DNA from: Candidatus Segetimicrobium genomatis
GTDB lineage: Bacteria; Sysuimicrobiota; Sysuimicrobiia; Sysuimicrobiales; Kaftiobacteriaceae
Direction: 5' to 3'
Assembly (NCBI GenBank): GCA_005882335.1
Contig: VBAP01000040.1
Coordinates: forward strand, 1 to 55,069
Length of the DNA stretch: 55,069 nt
The notes below the pieces were generated by a model, which was not told the origin of the DNA, searched no databases, and was given only the letters and a program-made list of their open reading frames with translations. Position 1 is the first letter of the stretch; each line of letters opens with the position of its first letter. Below, in pieces: positions 32,363 to 40,795 of this stretch. The translations under genes were made by a program, and so were the position numbers.

Positions 32363-32818
32363 TTAGTTCGAGCGAATGCGGGGCAGTGGTCCGGTGAGCC
32401 GCGGGCCGACGGGTAAACTCGATGCAGCAATTGCCAGGAACGGTTCTACCCACCGATTCAAGCCGTGCAACACGGCCTTGGCGACGGCTGCAACGCGGTC
32501 CCCTTGCAGCGACGCGGTGCCGGAGAGGAACACTTCGTTTCGCCCTCGGCCCATCGCCATGGTCACCACGATGATCGGGTGCCGGCCGGAGCCGACTTCG
32601 GCGACGGCATCCAGGGTCACGTCGAGGTTGCCATCGATGATCTCGCGCACGGCGCTCAGCGCAGCCTGCGCGACGACGTGACGCCAGATGCCCTCGGTCG
32701 TACGGGCACTGGCTGTCCCGGACGCGGAACGCCCGCGATGGCTGAGCCGGACCCGCGCCACGGTCACCTGCCCATCCACGGTGCAGTGCACATCTTCAAG
32801 CTTTAGTCTCGCCGACAT
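32363..32818 (-). CDS. Small protein, unknown function
   Basis: 151 residues, starting SARLKLEDVHCTVDGQVTVA, predicted alpha/beta with a beta-rich first half. No signal peptide, membrane helix or metal-binding pattern is visible. The ATG at 32818 has GAGGTGG six bases upstream, which favours it over the GTG at 32851. It converges with the HD-GYP gene and follows the riboswitch-controlled gene by 73 bp on the same strand, so it may share that transcript. I do not recognise the family. Confidence 0.6.
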   Translation of the reverse strand: MSARLKLEDVHCTVDGQVTVARVRLSHRGRSASGTASARTTEGIWRHVVAQAALSAVREIIDGNLDVTLDAVAEVGSGRHPIIVVTMAMGRGRNEVFLSGTASLQGDRVAAVAKAVLHGLNRWVEPFLAIAASSLPVGPRLTGPLPRIRSN

Positions 32819-32891
32819 CCGCTGCCACCTCACGAGCAATCTTGCTCCCACGGTGACTATTTAGCACGAACCGTGCCACAGCCGTGTCCTC

Positions 32892-33320
32892 CTAGGGGGC
32901 GCCGGCCGGTTCCACCGAGAATGTCACCGTGACCGGCAGGCCGTGCTGCGCCGAGCGGCCGTCCGGTTGCACCTCGTACTCCACCTGACGCACACCCTTG
33001 AGGCCCTTTAGGATGGGCGTCGCCGCGCCGAGCCGCTGCCAGGTCGCACGACCGGCGATCCTCCAGGCGACAACCGCGTTCGGGTCGGAGAGGTGTGCGA
33101 CCAGCACCCAGGCGATGTTGCTCTTGATGACCAGCTGGCCCTGCTGCAGGGGAGCACGCGCCGGAACGAGGAGCGAGGTGGTACCTTCCATCTTCTGGAC
33201 TGAGGGAACCGCGATGGTGACCGTCGTACTCGCGGCCTGCGCCGCAGCCGGCAGCGCACTTAGCGCCACCGTGACCACTATGAACAGCACGCTCCAAGAC
33301 ACCCGCACTCGACTGAACAT
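32892..33320 (-). CDS. Secreted protein under c-di-GMP riboswitch control
   Basis: 142 residues. The start at 33320 follows AAGGAGGAGG; the signal peptide runs FSRVRVSWSVLFIVVTVALS to about residue 31 (PAAAQA). The mature part is predicted to be a beta sandwich (TTVTIAVPSVQKMEG, and a late LPVTVTFSVEPAGAP). No catalytic motif and no family recognised; its make-up suggests a small extracellular adhesion- or matrix-like domain, which is an inference only. Its leader is a c-di-GMP-I aptamer ending three bases before the ribosome site, so c-di-GMP should control its translation or transcript. Confidence 0.8.
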   Translation of the reverse strand: MFSRVRVSWSVLFIVVTVALSALPAAAQAASTTVTIAVPSVQKMEGTTSLLVPARAPLQQGQLVIKSNIAWVLVAHLSDPNAVVAWRIAGRATWQRLGAATPILKGLKGVRQVEYEVQPDGRSAQHGLPVTVTFSVEPAGAP

Positions 33321-33338
33321 GAAAACGTCCTCCTCCTT

Positions 33339-33413
33339 CGGCAACCCGGCTGACTCTACTGGGTAGAGTCCCGTGGCTTTGCGTCCCCGCCTCACAACGG
33401 GTTTGCCTTTATC
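33339..33413 (-). promoter_or_regulatory. c-di-GMP-I (GEMM) riboswitch aptamer
   Basis: The minus strand reads AAAGGCAAACCCG, then CCGTT-GTGA-GGCGG (P2 with a GNRA tetraloop), the invariant GGGACGCAAAGCCACGGG, an ACTCTA/TAGAGT P3 hairpin, and the closing GCCGGGTTGCCG that pairs with GGCAAACC to make P1. This matches the GEMM-I consensus in order and spacing. The base equivalent to G20 is G, which favours c-di-GMP over cGAMP. It sits just before the ribosome site of the secreted-protein gene, so control is probably at translation. Confidence 0.92.
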
Positions 33414-33711
33414 GAGATGAGGACCGGGCCTCATCTTACTGCGGACTGCCGGGTACTTTCTTTTTCCCCGTTCTCACCCTCCGCCTATGGCGGATTTTGT
33501 GAACTAACTGCCTGGCCTCACGGCCTCAACGCCTGCTGAACATCCCTAATGAGCAACCCCCGTGCCATGCTCTTCTATGGATCTCCATCAAAGTTCCATT
33601 TTTATTCCAGGCTGACAGGCCCAGACCTCTGGACCTATCCAGTATGGTTACCGTCAACTTAGGCGCAACCATGACCCTGTTGCTTGACGGTTCTGTCGGC
33701 GCGGCAGTATC
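33414..33711. other. Gene-free spacer upstream of the riboswitch
   Basis: Divergent spacer of about 300 bp that should hold the promoters of the riboswitch transcript and of the amidohydrolase gene. A GATGAGG/CCTCATC hairpin (33418-33437) sits just 5' of the aptamer. No gene or clear promoter was found. Confidence 0.5.
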
Positions 33712-34611
33712 GTGAAGGGCGTGGCCATTGTCGACAGCCATCTGCATCTGATTACCGCCTCGATGCTGCGCCGGGGGCGGGAGCGAATGCCGGCCTACCG
33801 GCAGAAAGCCGTCGAGTCGGCCCGTATGCGGGGGAAGACCTACGAGGAACGGCTGGCCGAACTGGAAGGGCTCTCGCTGGAAGATCACGCCCGCTCCTGG
33901 CTGGTGGAGTTCGACAAGGCTGGGGTCGACACCGGGGCCTTTAGCGCCGTGGGCGAGGGAAATGACGAACTTTCGCGGTTCGTCGCCATCAACCCGCGCC
34001 GGTTTGCCGGCTGGGGGTCTCTGGTCGACCCCCGCGACTCTAACGCGGCACGGACAGTCGCGCAGTTCCGGACGCTCGGCCTCAGCGGCCTGAAGCTCTA
34101 TCCGCCGATCCAGCGCTTCTACCCCAACGACCGGGCCCTCTATCCGGTCTACGAGGTGGCGGCCGAACAGCAGTTGCCGGTCCTGTTTCACTTCGGGATC
34201 ACGGTCGGCTCATTCTACGATCTGACGTTTGCCAGTCCACTCCCGCTCTCAGCGCCGGTGAAGGAGTTTCCAGAAGTAACGTTCCTCATCGCGCACTTCG
34301 GGGCGGGGTTCTTCCGGGAAACGCTGTTCCTGGCCTACCATACCGAAAATGTGTGCGTGGACACCTCGGGGACCAACAACTGGCGGGAGTACTACCCGGG
34401 CGGGCCACCATTGGAACAGATCTTCCGCGATGCTCTGCGCGCGTTCGGCCCCAAGCGCATCCTCTTCGGCACTGACTCTACGGTGTGGGGCGGCTACCGG
34501 CACCACATCCTGAAAGAGCAGGTTGAGATCCTCGACCGTCTGGAGTTGCCCCCGCAGGATCGGGCGGCCATCCTGGGCGACAACGCCCGCCGCGTCCTAC
34601 GGCTGCAGTAG
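33712..34611 (+). CDS. Amidohydrolase family 2 (ACMSD/TIM-barrel) protein
   Basis: 299 residues of the metal-dependent TIM-barrel amidohydrolase-related family. Metal ligands visible: DSHLHLI (strand 1 HxH), LPVLFHFGIT (His of strand 5), IAHFGAGFF (His of strand 6), and ILFGTDSTVWGG (Asp of strand 8). Members decarboxylate or hydrolyse cyclic and aromatic compounds; the substrate cannot be told. The start is a GTG at 33712 without a strong ribosome site. It leads a plus-strand run with the acetyltransferase 70 bp downstream. Confidence 0.88.
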   Translation: MKGVAIVDSHLHLITASMLRRGRERMPAYRQKAVESARMRGKTYEERLAELEGLSLEDHARSWLVEFDKAGVDTGAFSAVGEGNDELSRFVAINPRRFAGWGSLVDPRDSNAARTVAQFRTLGLSGLKLYPPIQRFYPNDRALYPVYEVAAEQQLPVLFHFGITVGSFYDLTFASPLPLSAPVKEFPEVTFLIAHFGAGFFRETLFLAYHTENVCVDTSGTNNWREYYPGGPPLEQIFRDALRAFGPKRILFGTDSTVWGGYRHHILKEQVEILDRLELPPQDRAAILGDNARRVLRLQ

Positions 34612-34681
34612 GTCCGCCACCCTCCGGCGCCCTGTCCGTTTCCAAGATGCTATCATGGCTGCAACTCGGGGAGGTGGTGGC

Positions 34682-35233
34682 ATGGCGGAGAAGATGGCGG
34701 GCCTGAAAGGAGACAAAGTCCGGCTGGTACCCCCGGACAAGCACGCGCACCTGGAGAACAGCATCCGCTGGCTCAATGATCCCGAGGTGACGCAATACCT
34801 GCTCATGACGATCGGTGTGACGCGTGGCATGGAGGAAGAGTGGTTCGACCGCGTTCAGAAACGGGACGTCGAGGTCGTGTGGGCGATCCTGGATGACCAG
34901 GACCGGCACATCGGCTTTACCGGCATCCACCGCATCAACTGGAAGCTGAGAATGGGCGGGACGGGCACCGTGATCGGTGAGAAATCGGCCTGGCGGAAAG
35001 GTTTCGGCAGCGACGCCATGCGGGTGCGGACGAAGTTCGCCTTCGAGACGCTGGGGCTGCACCGGCTGGAGTCGGAGGCGCGCATCGACAACGTCGGCAG
35101 CCAGCGAGCCCTGGAGAAATCCGGCTACCGCCGGGAGGGCGTTGCGCGAAAGAAAATGTTCTGGGGCGGGCAGTGGTACGATGCGGTGTTGTATGGGATG
35201 CTCGATGAGGACTATTTTGGTGGGAGGTCCTGA
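34682..35233 (+). CDS. GNAT family N-acetyltransferase (RimJ/RimL type)
   Basis: 183 residues. The N-terminal part (KVRLVPPDKHAHLENSIRWL), GTGTVIGEKSAWRKGFGSDA (acetyl-CoA pyrophosphate loop) and HRLESEARIDNVGSQRALEK are typical of RimJ/RimL-like acetyltransferases, which modify N-termini of proteins, small amines or antibiotics. The ATG at 34682 has GGGAGGTGG upstream. The next gene starts at the base after its stop. Confidence 0.92.
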   Translation: MAEKMAGLKGDKVRLVPPDKHAHLENSIRWLNDPEVTQYLLMTIGVTRGMEEEWFDRVQKRDVEVVWAILDDQDRHIGFTGIHRINWKLRMGGTGTVIGEKSAWRKGFGSDAMRVRTKFAFETLGLHRLESEARIDNVGSQRALEKSGYRREGVARKKMFWGGQWYDAVLYGMLDEDYFGGRS

Positions 35234-36106
35234 GTGTCCAGCCACTTCAGCTGCATCGGCTTTCCGGTTGACGACATGGACGCCTACTGGACCCTGGCGC
35301 GGCGCGCGGCCGCCGAAGGGATACGCTTTCCAGTCCCGGACGTCGGCGCGCTGGTGCGGTGGGCACCTGGCGAAGCTCCTGGCCCCCTCACCCTGCCCTC
35401 TCCCACATCGGGGAGAGGGGAGAGCGGTTGGGCGCATCCGCGCCCTCCATCAACTGGGCCGGAAATCTGGGCTCAGGTGAACCAGACAGGTGAGGTCACC
35501 GGCGCGACGCCGTTTTTCGCTACCGGTGAGCCTCATACCCTCGCCATCACCGGCATCGGCGAGGATCCTGAGGAACCCCTCGATGGATGGATCGACGGCT
35601 GGCTGGAGCCGTCCGAGCCCGACGAGCCGTACTCGGGCGCCTTCCCCATGCGGGTCGGCTTGGTGGATTTCGCACTGGCCCGCAGCCGGATCACCACGTT
35701 TCCCACCACGCGCCGAGTTGAAATCGCCGCCCTGACGCACGAAGCAGAACTCTACGAAAATGAAGCCGCCTATCGCACCGCGCCCGGGGAGATCTACCGG
35801 CCACCGCTGGAGTCATTCGCGTCGACTGCCCACGCCGGCATCGACGACGCCGTGGAGTTTGCGGAGGCCACCGCGCTTGTCAGCGGACGCGTCGCGCAGG
35901 CGAGGCTGCTCATCAATCCCGTGTCGGAGGCTGCGTACTGGTGGATGCAGGTCTCGCTGCGCGGCGTAACCCTGCACGTCTTTGCCGACCGCGAGACACT
36001 CGGCAAAGAACCACGGACCGGCAATATCCTGTCGGCCAGCTTCTGGCTGATAGGGAGAACGGCAGAACCAGGGGACCAGGGCACCAGGGGACCAAGCAAA
36101 CCGTGA
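35234..36106 (+). CDS. Protein of unknown function with repeat-derived insert and tail
   Basis: 290 residues. It starts FSCIGFPVDDMDAYWTLARR, which recalls the beta-alpha start of glyoxalase-like (VOC) domains, but the rest does not clearly fit. Two parts look foreign: residues about 48-75 (EAPGPLTLPSPTSGRGESG and on) come from a REP-like element in the DNA, and the last 15 residues (EPGDQGTRGPSKP) come from the arm of a hairpin repeat. Without the insert, WAPG would run directly into GPEIWAQVN. The GTG start follows GGGAGG and abuts the acetyltransferase stop, so they form an operon. Confidence 0.75.
   Translation: MSSHFSCIGFPVDDMDAYWTLARRAAAEGIRFPVPDVGALVRWAPGEAPGPLTLPSPTSGRGESGWAHPRPPSTGPEIWAQVNQTGEVTGATPFFATGEPHTLAITGIGEDPEEPLDGWIDGWLEPSEPDEPYSGAFPMRVGLVDFALARSRITTFPTTRRVEIAALTHEAELYENEAAYRTAPGEIYRPPLESFASTAHAGIDDAVEFAEATALVSGRVAQARLLINPVSEAAYWWMQVSLRGVTLHVFADRETLGKEPRTGNILSASFWLIGRTAEPGDQGTRGPSKP
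35384..35430 (+). repeat. REP-like element inside a coding sequence
   Basis: CCTCACCCTGCCCTCTCCC and its partial complement GGGGAGAGGGGAGAG, the layout of a repeat widespread between genes in many bacterial genomes. Here it sits in frame within the gene at 35234-36106 and encodes a proline-rich insert. Confidence 0.7.
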
Positions 36107-36175
36107 GTGATCGGCCAGGAGACCACGTAGCCAGGGAACCAGGCAAGCATTAGGCTTGGTCCCCTGGTACCCTGG
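36076..36175. repeat. Hairpin of 8-nt tandem units (ACCAGGGG type)
   Basis: The left arm (36076-36097) and right arm (36154-36175) pair at 21 of 22 positions. The arms consist of ACCAGGGG/ACCAGGGC units, with extra units on both sides. The left arm lies inside the 3' end of the preceding gene; the whole element separates it from ndk. Confidence 0.8.
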
Positions 36176-36191
36176 AATCTTGGTTCCTGTT

Positions 36192-36785
36192 CTATCCAAA
36201 CATCGCCCGCTCGTCGGCCCGTGAGTACTCGTGGAGTTCTTCCTTGCGGAACCACAGTGGAATCTCGAACGCCGCCTCCTCGATCGACCCGGAGGCGTGG
36301 ATCAGGTTGCGCACGGGACGTTTCATGACGTTGGCGACCGTCGGAGAATCCACGGAGAGGTCGCCCCGGACGGTACCTGGGGCGGCCCGGTAGGGCAGCG
36401 TGTCACCGACAATCTTGCGCGCCGCGCTGATCGCATGAATCCCTTCCAATACGAACGCGACCACCGGACCCGATGAGACGTAGTCAATGAGCCAGCTACG
36501 CACCTCCCGGCCGATTTCCAGCGGATCGTCGGTGCCGGTTTCTTTCTTCACATCTAGGCCGTAGGTGGAAAACGCGTCCTTCGTCTTGCCTCCGAGAGTC
36601 CGCAAGAAGCCGTCTTCCCGAGGGTAGTGCCGGTCCAGCAGCGGCCGATCCGGCCACACCATTTTCATCCCCACCAGCTTGAGCCCGGCACGCTCGAACC
36701 GGCCCACAACCTCGCCAACCAGTCCACGCTGGACGCCGTCAGGCTTGAGGAAAATTAGAGTCCGCTCTTTACGAATATCTTGCAA
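36192..36785 (-). CDS. ndk: Nucleoside diphosphate kinase, long form
   Basis: 197 residues. Ndk passes phosphate from ATP to NDPs through a phospho-histidine. The N-terminus RTLIFLKPDGVQRGLVGEVV, the Kpn-loop region (PYRAAPGTVRGDL) and the active-site His in NLIHASGSIEEAAFE are all present. The usual length is 135-155; the extra residues lie mainly at about 60-100 (TLGGKTKDAFSTYGLDVKKE and following), an insertion known from some other lineages. The start is a TTG preceded by GGAGGTGAC. It is flanked by hairpin repeats on both sides. Confidence 0.95.
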   Translation of the reverse strand: MQDIRKERTLIFLKPDGVQRGLVGEVVGRFERAGLKLVGMKMVWPDRPLLDRHYPREDGFLRTLGGKTKDAFSTYGLDVKKETGTDDPLEIGREVRSWLIDYVSSGPVVAFVLEGIHAISAARKIVGDTLPYRAAPGTVRGDLSVDSPTVANVMKRPVRNLIHASGSIEEAAFEIPLWFRKEELHEYSRADERAMFG

Positions 36786-36810
36786 ACAGTCACCTCCGAG
36801 ACAATGCGGC

Positions 36811-36912
36811 GAACAGTGAACACGGCGAACAAAGCGAACAAAAAATCGTCAGGGAATCACATATGACTCGCTTGTTCGCCCTGTCCGCTGTGTTCGCCTT
36901 GTTCGCTGTTCA
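36811..36912. repeat. Hairpin of 9-nt tandem units (GCGAACARR type)
   Basis: The left arm (about 36809-36842) is GCGAACAGT-GAACACG-GCGAACAAA-GCGAACAA. The right arm (about 36871-36912) is the complement of similar units (CTTGTTCGCC, TGTTCGCC, TTGTTCGC). They are separated by about 30 bp. It lies between ndk and the gamma-glutamyltransferase gene and touches the end of the latter. Confidence 0.75.
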
Positions 36913-38538
36913 GTACCCAATCGCACACCCATCAACGCGGGAATCCGAGCCGCCATAGAACATGCCGTCTTGTATCATGATGGCCTGGGAGCCTCCCCCT
37001 GATTCCATCTCCCCCATCTCTCGTATGGCGTGGCCGCGCGCGGCGAGTTCTGCCGTCGTCTCTGCCGGAAACCCAGCCTCCACCCGCAACTCAGATGCCG
37101 CCAGGAGGTTCGCGGGATCCGTGCCGGGGAAGCTGAACCACCGTGGCCGTTCAATCGCCTCCTGAATCGAAAGCCCACTGTCTGCGATATTGCTGAATAC
37201 CTGCGTGTTCCACTGCGGCTGCCCATCTCCGCCGGGTGTCCCCCAGGCCAGGTACGGCGCGCCCTGCCGGAACGACATGAAAGGCATGAGCGTGTGCATG
37301 GTGCGCTTGCCTGGCCCAATGCAGTTCGGATGATTTTCATCCAGGACGAAACCGCGCCCGGCTCGGTTGTTCAGCAGAATTCCGGTCCCTTCTACGATCT
37401 CGCCGCAGCCGAAACTGGCGGAGAGGCTGGTGATGTACGACACGACGTTGCCCTGCGCGTCGGCGACGCAGAAGTACGTCGTGTCGCCGACTCTCTGTGC
37501 GAGCAACCCTGCCGGGACCTCGGCCCGGGCGCGCCGGGAATCGATGACGCCCCGCCGGCGCACAGCGTAGTCCTTTGAGAGCAGGATGTCGAGCGGGTTG
37601 TCTATGAACCGGGGATCGCCCAGATAGGCCAGCCGGTCGGCAAACGCCAGTTTCTTCGCCTCGACCGCCAGATGCACGGCGTCCGCCGTCCCCCAGCGCA
37701 ATTGATCCGGGGGGTATCCTTCCAGGATATTCAGCATCTCCAGCACGACGATGCCCTGCGAGGGCGGCGCAGTCGTGTAGACGGTGTGCCCGCGATATGT
37801 TGTCGCGATCGGGTCGTACACGTCGCTGCGGTGCTCGGCAAACTCGCGCTCAGTCATCAATCCTCCGTGGGCCTGGGAGTACCGCGCCAGCTGCCTCGCC
37901 AGATCGCCGCGGTAGAACACATCGCGACCGCCCGCGGCCACGGCGCGGAGACTCCGGGCCAGATCCTTCATCACGACGACATCACCAGCGCGTGGCGGAA
38001 CTCCCCGCGGCATGAACACCTTGGCGGTGGAGGGGAACTGGGCGATCACGTCGGCGGCCTGCTGCACCCAAAAGGCCACCTTCGGAGCAATCGGGACTCC
38101 TTCGTCGGCGTAGCCGATCGCTGCCTCGAGCAATTGCCCCAATGTGAACCGGCCGGAGCCCCACCGCTCCAGGGCGGTGACCATGGCGTCCACCGCTCCA
38201 GGCACCGAAACCGCCAGCATGCCGCGCAACGGCATCGTGCGATGCCCGTGCGCCACGAACCAGCCCACCGTCGCCGCGTAGGGGGCGACCCCGCTGCCGT
38301 TGACGGCGTAGAGTTTGCGCTCCGCCGCCCGGTACACCAGCATGAAGGTGTCACCGCCCAGGCCGGACATCATCGGCTGAGCAACACCCATCACCCCCGC
38401 AGTCGCCACCGCGGCATCGACGGCGTTGCCGCCAGAGGTCAGCACCCGCAGCCCCGCGACGGAGGCCAGCGGATGTCCCGTTGCCACCATCCCCCGTTGG
38501 GCGACGACGACCGCGCGGCTGAGCCGACCCATGACCAT
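36910..38538 (-). CDS. ggt: Gamma-glutamyltransferase (glutathione hydrolase family)
   Basis: 542 residues. Ggt cleaves gamma-glutamyl bonds after self-processing into two subunits. The N-terminal domain (GMVATGHPLASVAGLRVLTS, SGLGGDTFMLVY) is followed by the processing site, where the nucleophile Thr starts the small subunit in GDTTYFCVADAQGNVVSYIT, then LLNNRAGRGF and WGTPGGDGQPQWNTQV. The length fits the family. No signal peptide precedes the family start. The ATG at 38538 has AAGGAGG five bases upstream; a frame extending to 38622 would add only repeat-encoded residues. Related acylases share the fold, so gamma-glutamyl specificity is likely but not proven. Confidence 0.93.
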   Translation of the reverse strand: MVMGRLSRAVVVAQRGMVATGHPLASVAGLRVLTSGGNAVDAAVATAGVMGVAQPMMSGLGGDTFMLVYRAAERKLYAVNGSGVAPYAATVGWFVAHGHRTMPLRGMLAVSVPGAVDAMVTALERWGSGRFTLGQLLEAAIGYADEGVPIAPKVAFWVQQAADVIAQFPSTAKVFMPRGVPPRAGDVVVMKDLARSLRAVAAGGRDVFYRGDLARQLARYSQAHGGLMTEREFAEHRSDVYDPIATTYRGHTVYTTAPPSQGIVVLEMLNILEGYPPDQLRWGTADAVHLAVEAKKLAFADRLAYLGDPRFIDNPLDILLSKDYAVRRRGVIDSRRARAEVPAGLLAQRVGDTTYFCVADAQGNVVSYITSLSASFGCGEIVEGTGILLNNRAGRGFVLDENHPNCIGPGKRTMHTLMPFMSFRQGAPYLAWGTPGGDGQPQWNTQVFSNIADSGLSIQEAIERPRWFSFPGTDPANLLAASELRVEAGFPAETTAELAARGHAIREMGEMESGGGSQAIMIQDGMFYGGSDSRVDGCAIGY

Positions 38539-38606
38539 CTCATCCTCCTTCAAGGAAATTAGCGTTGATTTCTCTGGGACGGACGAGCTTGCCTCCTCAA
38601 AAAAAC

Positions 38607-38684
38607 AGTAGCCAGTAGCCACTAGCCAGTAGCCGGTAGAATCGGGACTGTTAACTGGCTAGTGGATACTGGTTACTGGCTACT
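38607..38684. repeat. Hairpin of 7-nt tandem units (AGTAGCC type)
   Basis: Left arm AGTAGCC AGTAGCC ACTAGCC AGTAGCC GGTAG (38607-38639); right arm (38648-38684) is the complement of AGTAGCC AGTAACC AGTATCC ACTAGCC AGT. It lies in the divergent spacer between ggt and the beta-propeller gene, so it could affect either promoter. Confidence 0.8.
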
Positions 38685-38705
38685 CTGCGTCAGGGGTCGC
38701 CGCAC

Positions 38706-40013
38706 ATGATGCCGAATCAGTGCTCTATGCTGCGCATCATCGCATCCATGCTCTTGCTCATCATGGTGACCGCTGTATCCGCCGCGGCACCGACTCTCGT
38801 GGCCCCGGACGTCACGGAAGACGCCACCGAGGCCAACAGCCAGCCGAAGATCGGCGTCGACGACTCCGGGAAGATCTACATCACGTTCGTGAAGACCGCG
38901 GGCGGCTATTCACAGATTTTTGTGGCGTCCTCGACCGACGGCCGGCGGTGGGATATTCAGCAGGTCACGCGGGCGAGAGCCCACGCCCGGTACCCGTCCC
39001 TGGCGGTGGGACCCGACAACACGGTGCACCTGGCCTGGACGCAATACGACAACGGCGTCGGGAAAGTGTACTATGCGCGTTACGCCAATCAGGGCTGGAG
39101 CACGCCCCTGAAGGTCTCTCCAGGTGACGCCTATGCCGGAATTCCGGCCCTGGCGGTCGATGCGCAGGGGACGGTGCACATGGTCTGGTATGGAATCCGC
39201 GCCGGCGCGCCGGCGATCACCACGCGCCATGGCTCCATCTACGAGATCCTCTACACAGCCGCCAGCGATGGCCGGCTGGGCCCCGCATCGAATGGTGCGG
39301 GGTGGAGAGAGCCGAAAGTCATCAGCCCCGGCATCCCCGACGCCATCAATCCGGCGCTGGTGATTGACAGCACCGGCCGGCTCCACAGCGCCTGGTACCA
39401 GTTCGATCTGCGCAACTATCAGGTACGGCACACACTGCGCCCTGCATCGACTGGCGCGGGGGTGTACGACCGCGCCTGGACGCCACCCGAGACCATCTCG
39501 TCGGGGCGCGCGGATGCGATGGCCGTTACGCTGGCCGCCGGACCGGCCGGTACCGCGGTCGTCGCCTGGGAGCGCCGGGATTCCGGCAGCCGCATCTACT
39601 TCGCCGAGCGCTCGCAGCGATGGAGCGGCCAGCAACTGATCTCCGCCCCGTCGCAGAACGGGTTCAATCCCTCGGTGGCCATCGATGGGCGCGGCCGTGT
39701 GTACGTGGCGTGGGACGACGGCGGGCAGATCTACCTGCGCCGGCGTGACGGTGCCTGGCGGGAAACCAACCGGGTGACGCGCGAGGCCAAGAGCACTCAT
39801 CCCATCATTGCCGCGGTCAAAGACAAGGTCCTGGTGATGTGGACACAGCAGGTTGGCGATGCCACTCGCCTGCGTGTGGCGACGGTGGAGGGCACAAGCG
39901 TAGCGCCGCCGCGGTCGCGACTTCCGTGGGGTGTGGTCATCGCCGGGCTACTCGTGGGATACTACCTGCTTTGGGCTGCTCTGCAACGGCGACGCACTCG
40001 CCCACGCGCGTAG
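38706..40013 (+). CDS. Secreted, membrane-anchored beta-propeller (BNR/sialidase-like) protein
   Basis: 435 residues. A signal peptide (LRIIASMLLLIMVTAVSAAA) is followed by about six BNR-like blades (FVASSTDGRRWDIQQVTR, YPSLAVGPDNTVHLAWTQYD, IPALAVDAQGTVHMVWYG, NPALVIDSTGRLHSAWYQ, NPSVAIDGRGRVYVAWDD). A C-terminal helix (GVVIAGLLVGYYLLWAAL) with a basic tail anchors it to the membrane. The catalytic Arg triad and Asp of true sialidases are not clear, so a binding role is as likely as an enzyme. Confidence 0.82.
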   Translation: MMPNQCSMLRIIASMLLLIMVTAVSAAAPTLVAPDVTEDATEANSQPKIGVDDSGKIYITFVKTAGGYSQIFVASSTDGRRWDIQQVTRARAHARYPSLAVGPDNTVHLAWTQYDNGVGKVYYARYANQGWSTPLKVSPGDAYAGIPALAVDAQGTVHMVWYGIRAGAPAITTRHGSIYEILYTAASDGRLGPASNGAGWREPKVISPGIPDAINPALVIDSTGRLHSAWYQFDLRNYQVRHTLRPASTGAGVYDRAWTPPETISSGRADAMAVTLAAGPAGTAVVAWERRDSGSRIYFAERSQRWSGQQLISAPSQNGFNPSVAIDGRGRVYVAWDDGGQIYLRRRDGAWRETNRVTREAKSTHPIIAAVKDKVLVMWTQQVGDATRLRVATVEGTSVAPPRSRLPWGVVIAGLLVGYYLLWAALQRRRTRPRA

Positions 40014-40132
40014 TCGCGTCATCGCACCTCGGCCACAACTTCCGCGCCCGCCCGACTGCGCGACCGCGTCTGCCGTCAGGAGAAGTCTCAGACCAGAAGG
40101 CGTACGCGCTGGCGTAGCGAAGGACGCTTCCC

Positions 40133-40795
40133 GTGGCCGGAACCTTCCCATCGCCCGCCCGGAAACGTTGGTTTGCGCGGAAGCTGCTGCAGTGGTATGC
40201 GCGGCACGGCCGCGACCTGCCATGGCGCCACACCCGCGATCCGTACCGCGTCCTGGTCTCTGAGATCATGCTGCAGCAGACCCAGGTGTCGCGGGTCGTC
40301 CCCAAGTATCGCGAATGGATGCGGAGGTACCCATCGTGGGGCGTGCTGGCGAAGGCGCCGGTGCGGCAGGTCCGGGAAGCATGGTATCCGCTGGGCTACA
40401 ATATCCGTCCCCTCCGCCTGCGGGAGATCGCCCGCACCGTCACGCGAAAATACGCAGGACGGCTGCCCGACACCAAGCCCGAACTGCTGGCACTCAAGGG
40501 CATCGGCCGGTATACGGCGGGGGCCCTGCTGACGTTTGCCTATGGCAAAAGAGAGCCGATCCTTGACACCAACGTGCGGCGCGTGCTGCGCCGTGTGTTC
40601 TTCGGGAATCGCCCGGTCACCGACCGGGTGTTGTGGGATCTGTCGGCCGCCGTGCTCCCCCGCCGGGAGCCCTATGACTTCAACCAGGCGTTGATGGACC
40701 TCGGCGCCACGGTGTGCACCGCGCGCGCGCCGGCGTGCCCGATGTGCCCAATGCGGCCTTCCTGCCGCGCGTATCCGCTCTTTTCTCCTGCGTGA
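40133..40795 (+). CDS. mutY: A/G-specific adenine glycosylase, short form
   Basis: 220 residues of the HhH-GPD superfamily. MutY removes adenine opposite 8-oxoguanine. Evidence: the catalytic Glu in VSEIMLQQTQV, the helix-hairpin-helix LKGIGRYTAGALLTFA (Tyr where EndoIII has catalytic Lys), the Asp in ILDTNVRRVL, and a 4Fe-4S site at the C-terminus (CTARAPACPMCPMRPSC, spacing 6-2-5). The C-terminal NUDIX-like domain that recognises 8-oxoG is missing (full MutY is about 350), so this is a truncated or minimal MutY-like enzyme. The start is a GTG with GAAGGA upstream. Its stop overlaps the HAD gene (GTGA). Confidence 0.9.
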   Translation: MAGTFPSPARKRWFARKLLQWYARHGRDLPWRHTRDPYRVLVSEIMLQQTQVSRVVPKYREWMRRYPSWGVLAKAPVRQVREAWYPLGYNIRPLRLREIARTVTRKYAGRLPDTKPELLALKGIGRYTAGALLTFAYGKREPILDTNVRRVLRRVFFGNRPVTDRVLWDLSAAVLPRREPYDFNQALMDLGATVCTARAPACPMCPMRPSCRAYPLFSPA

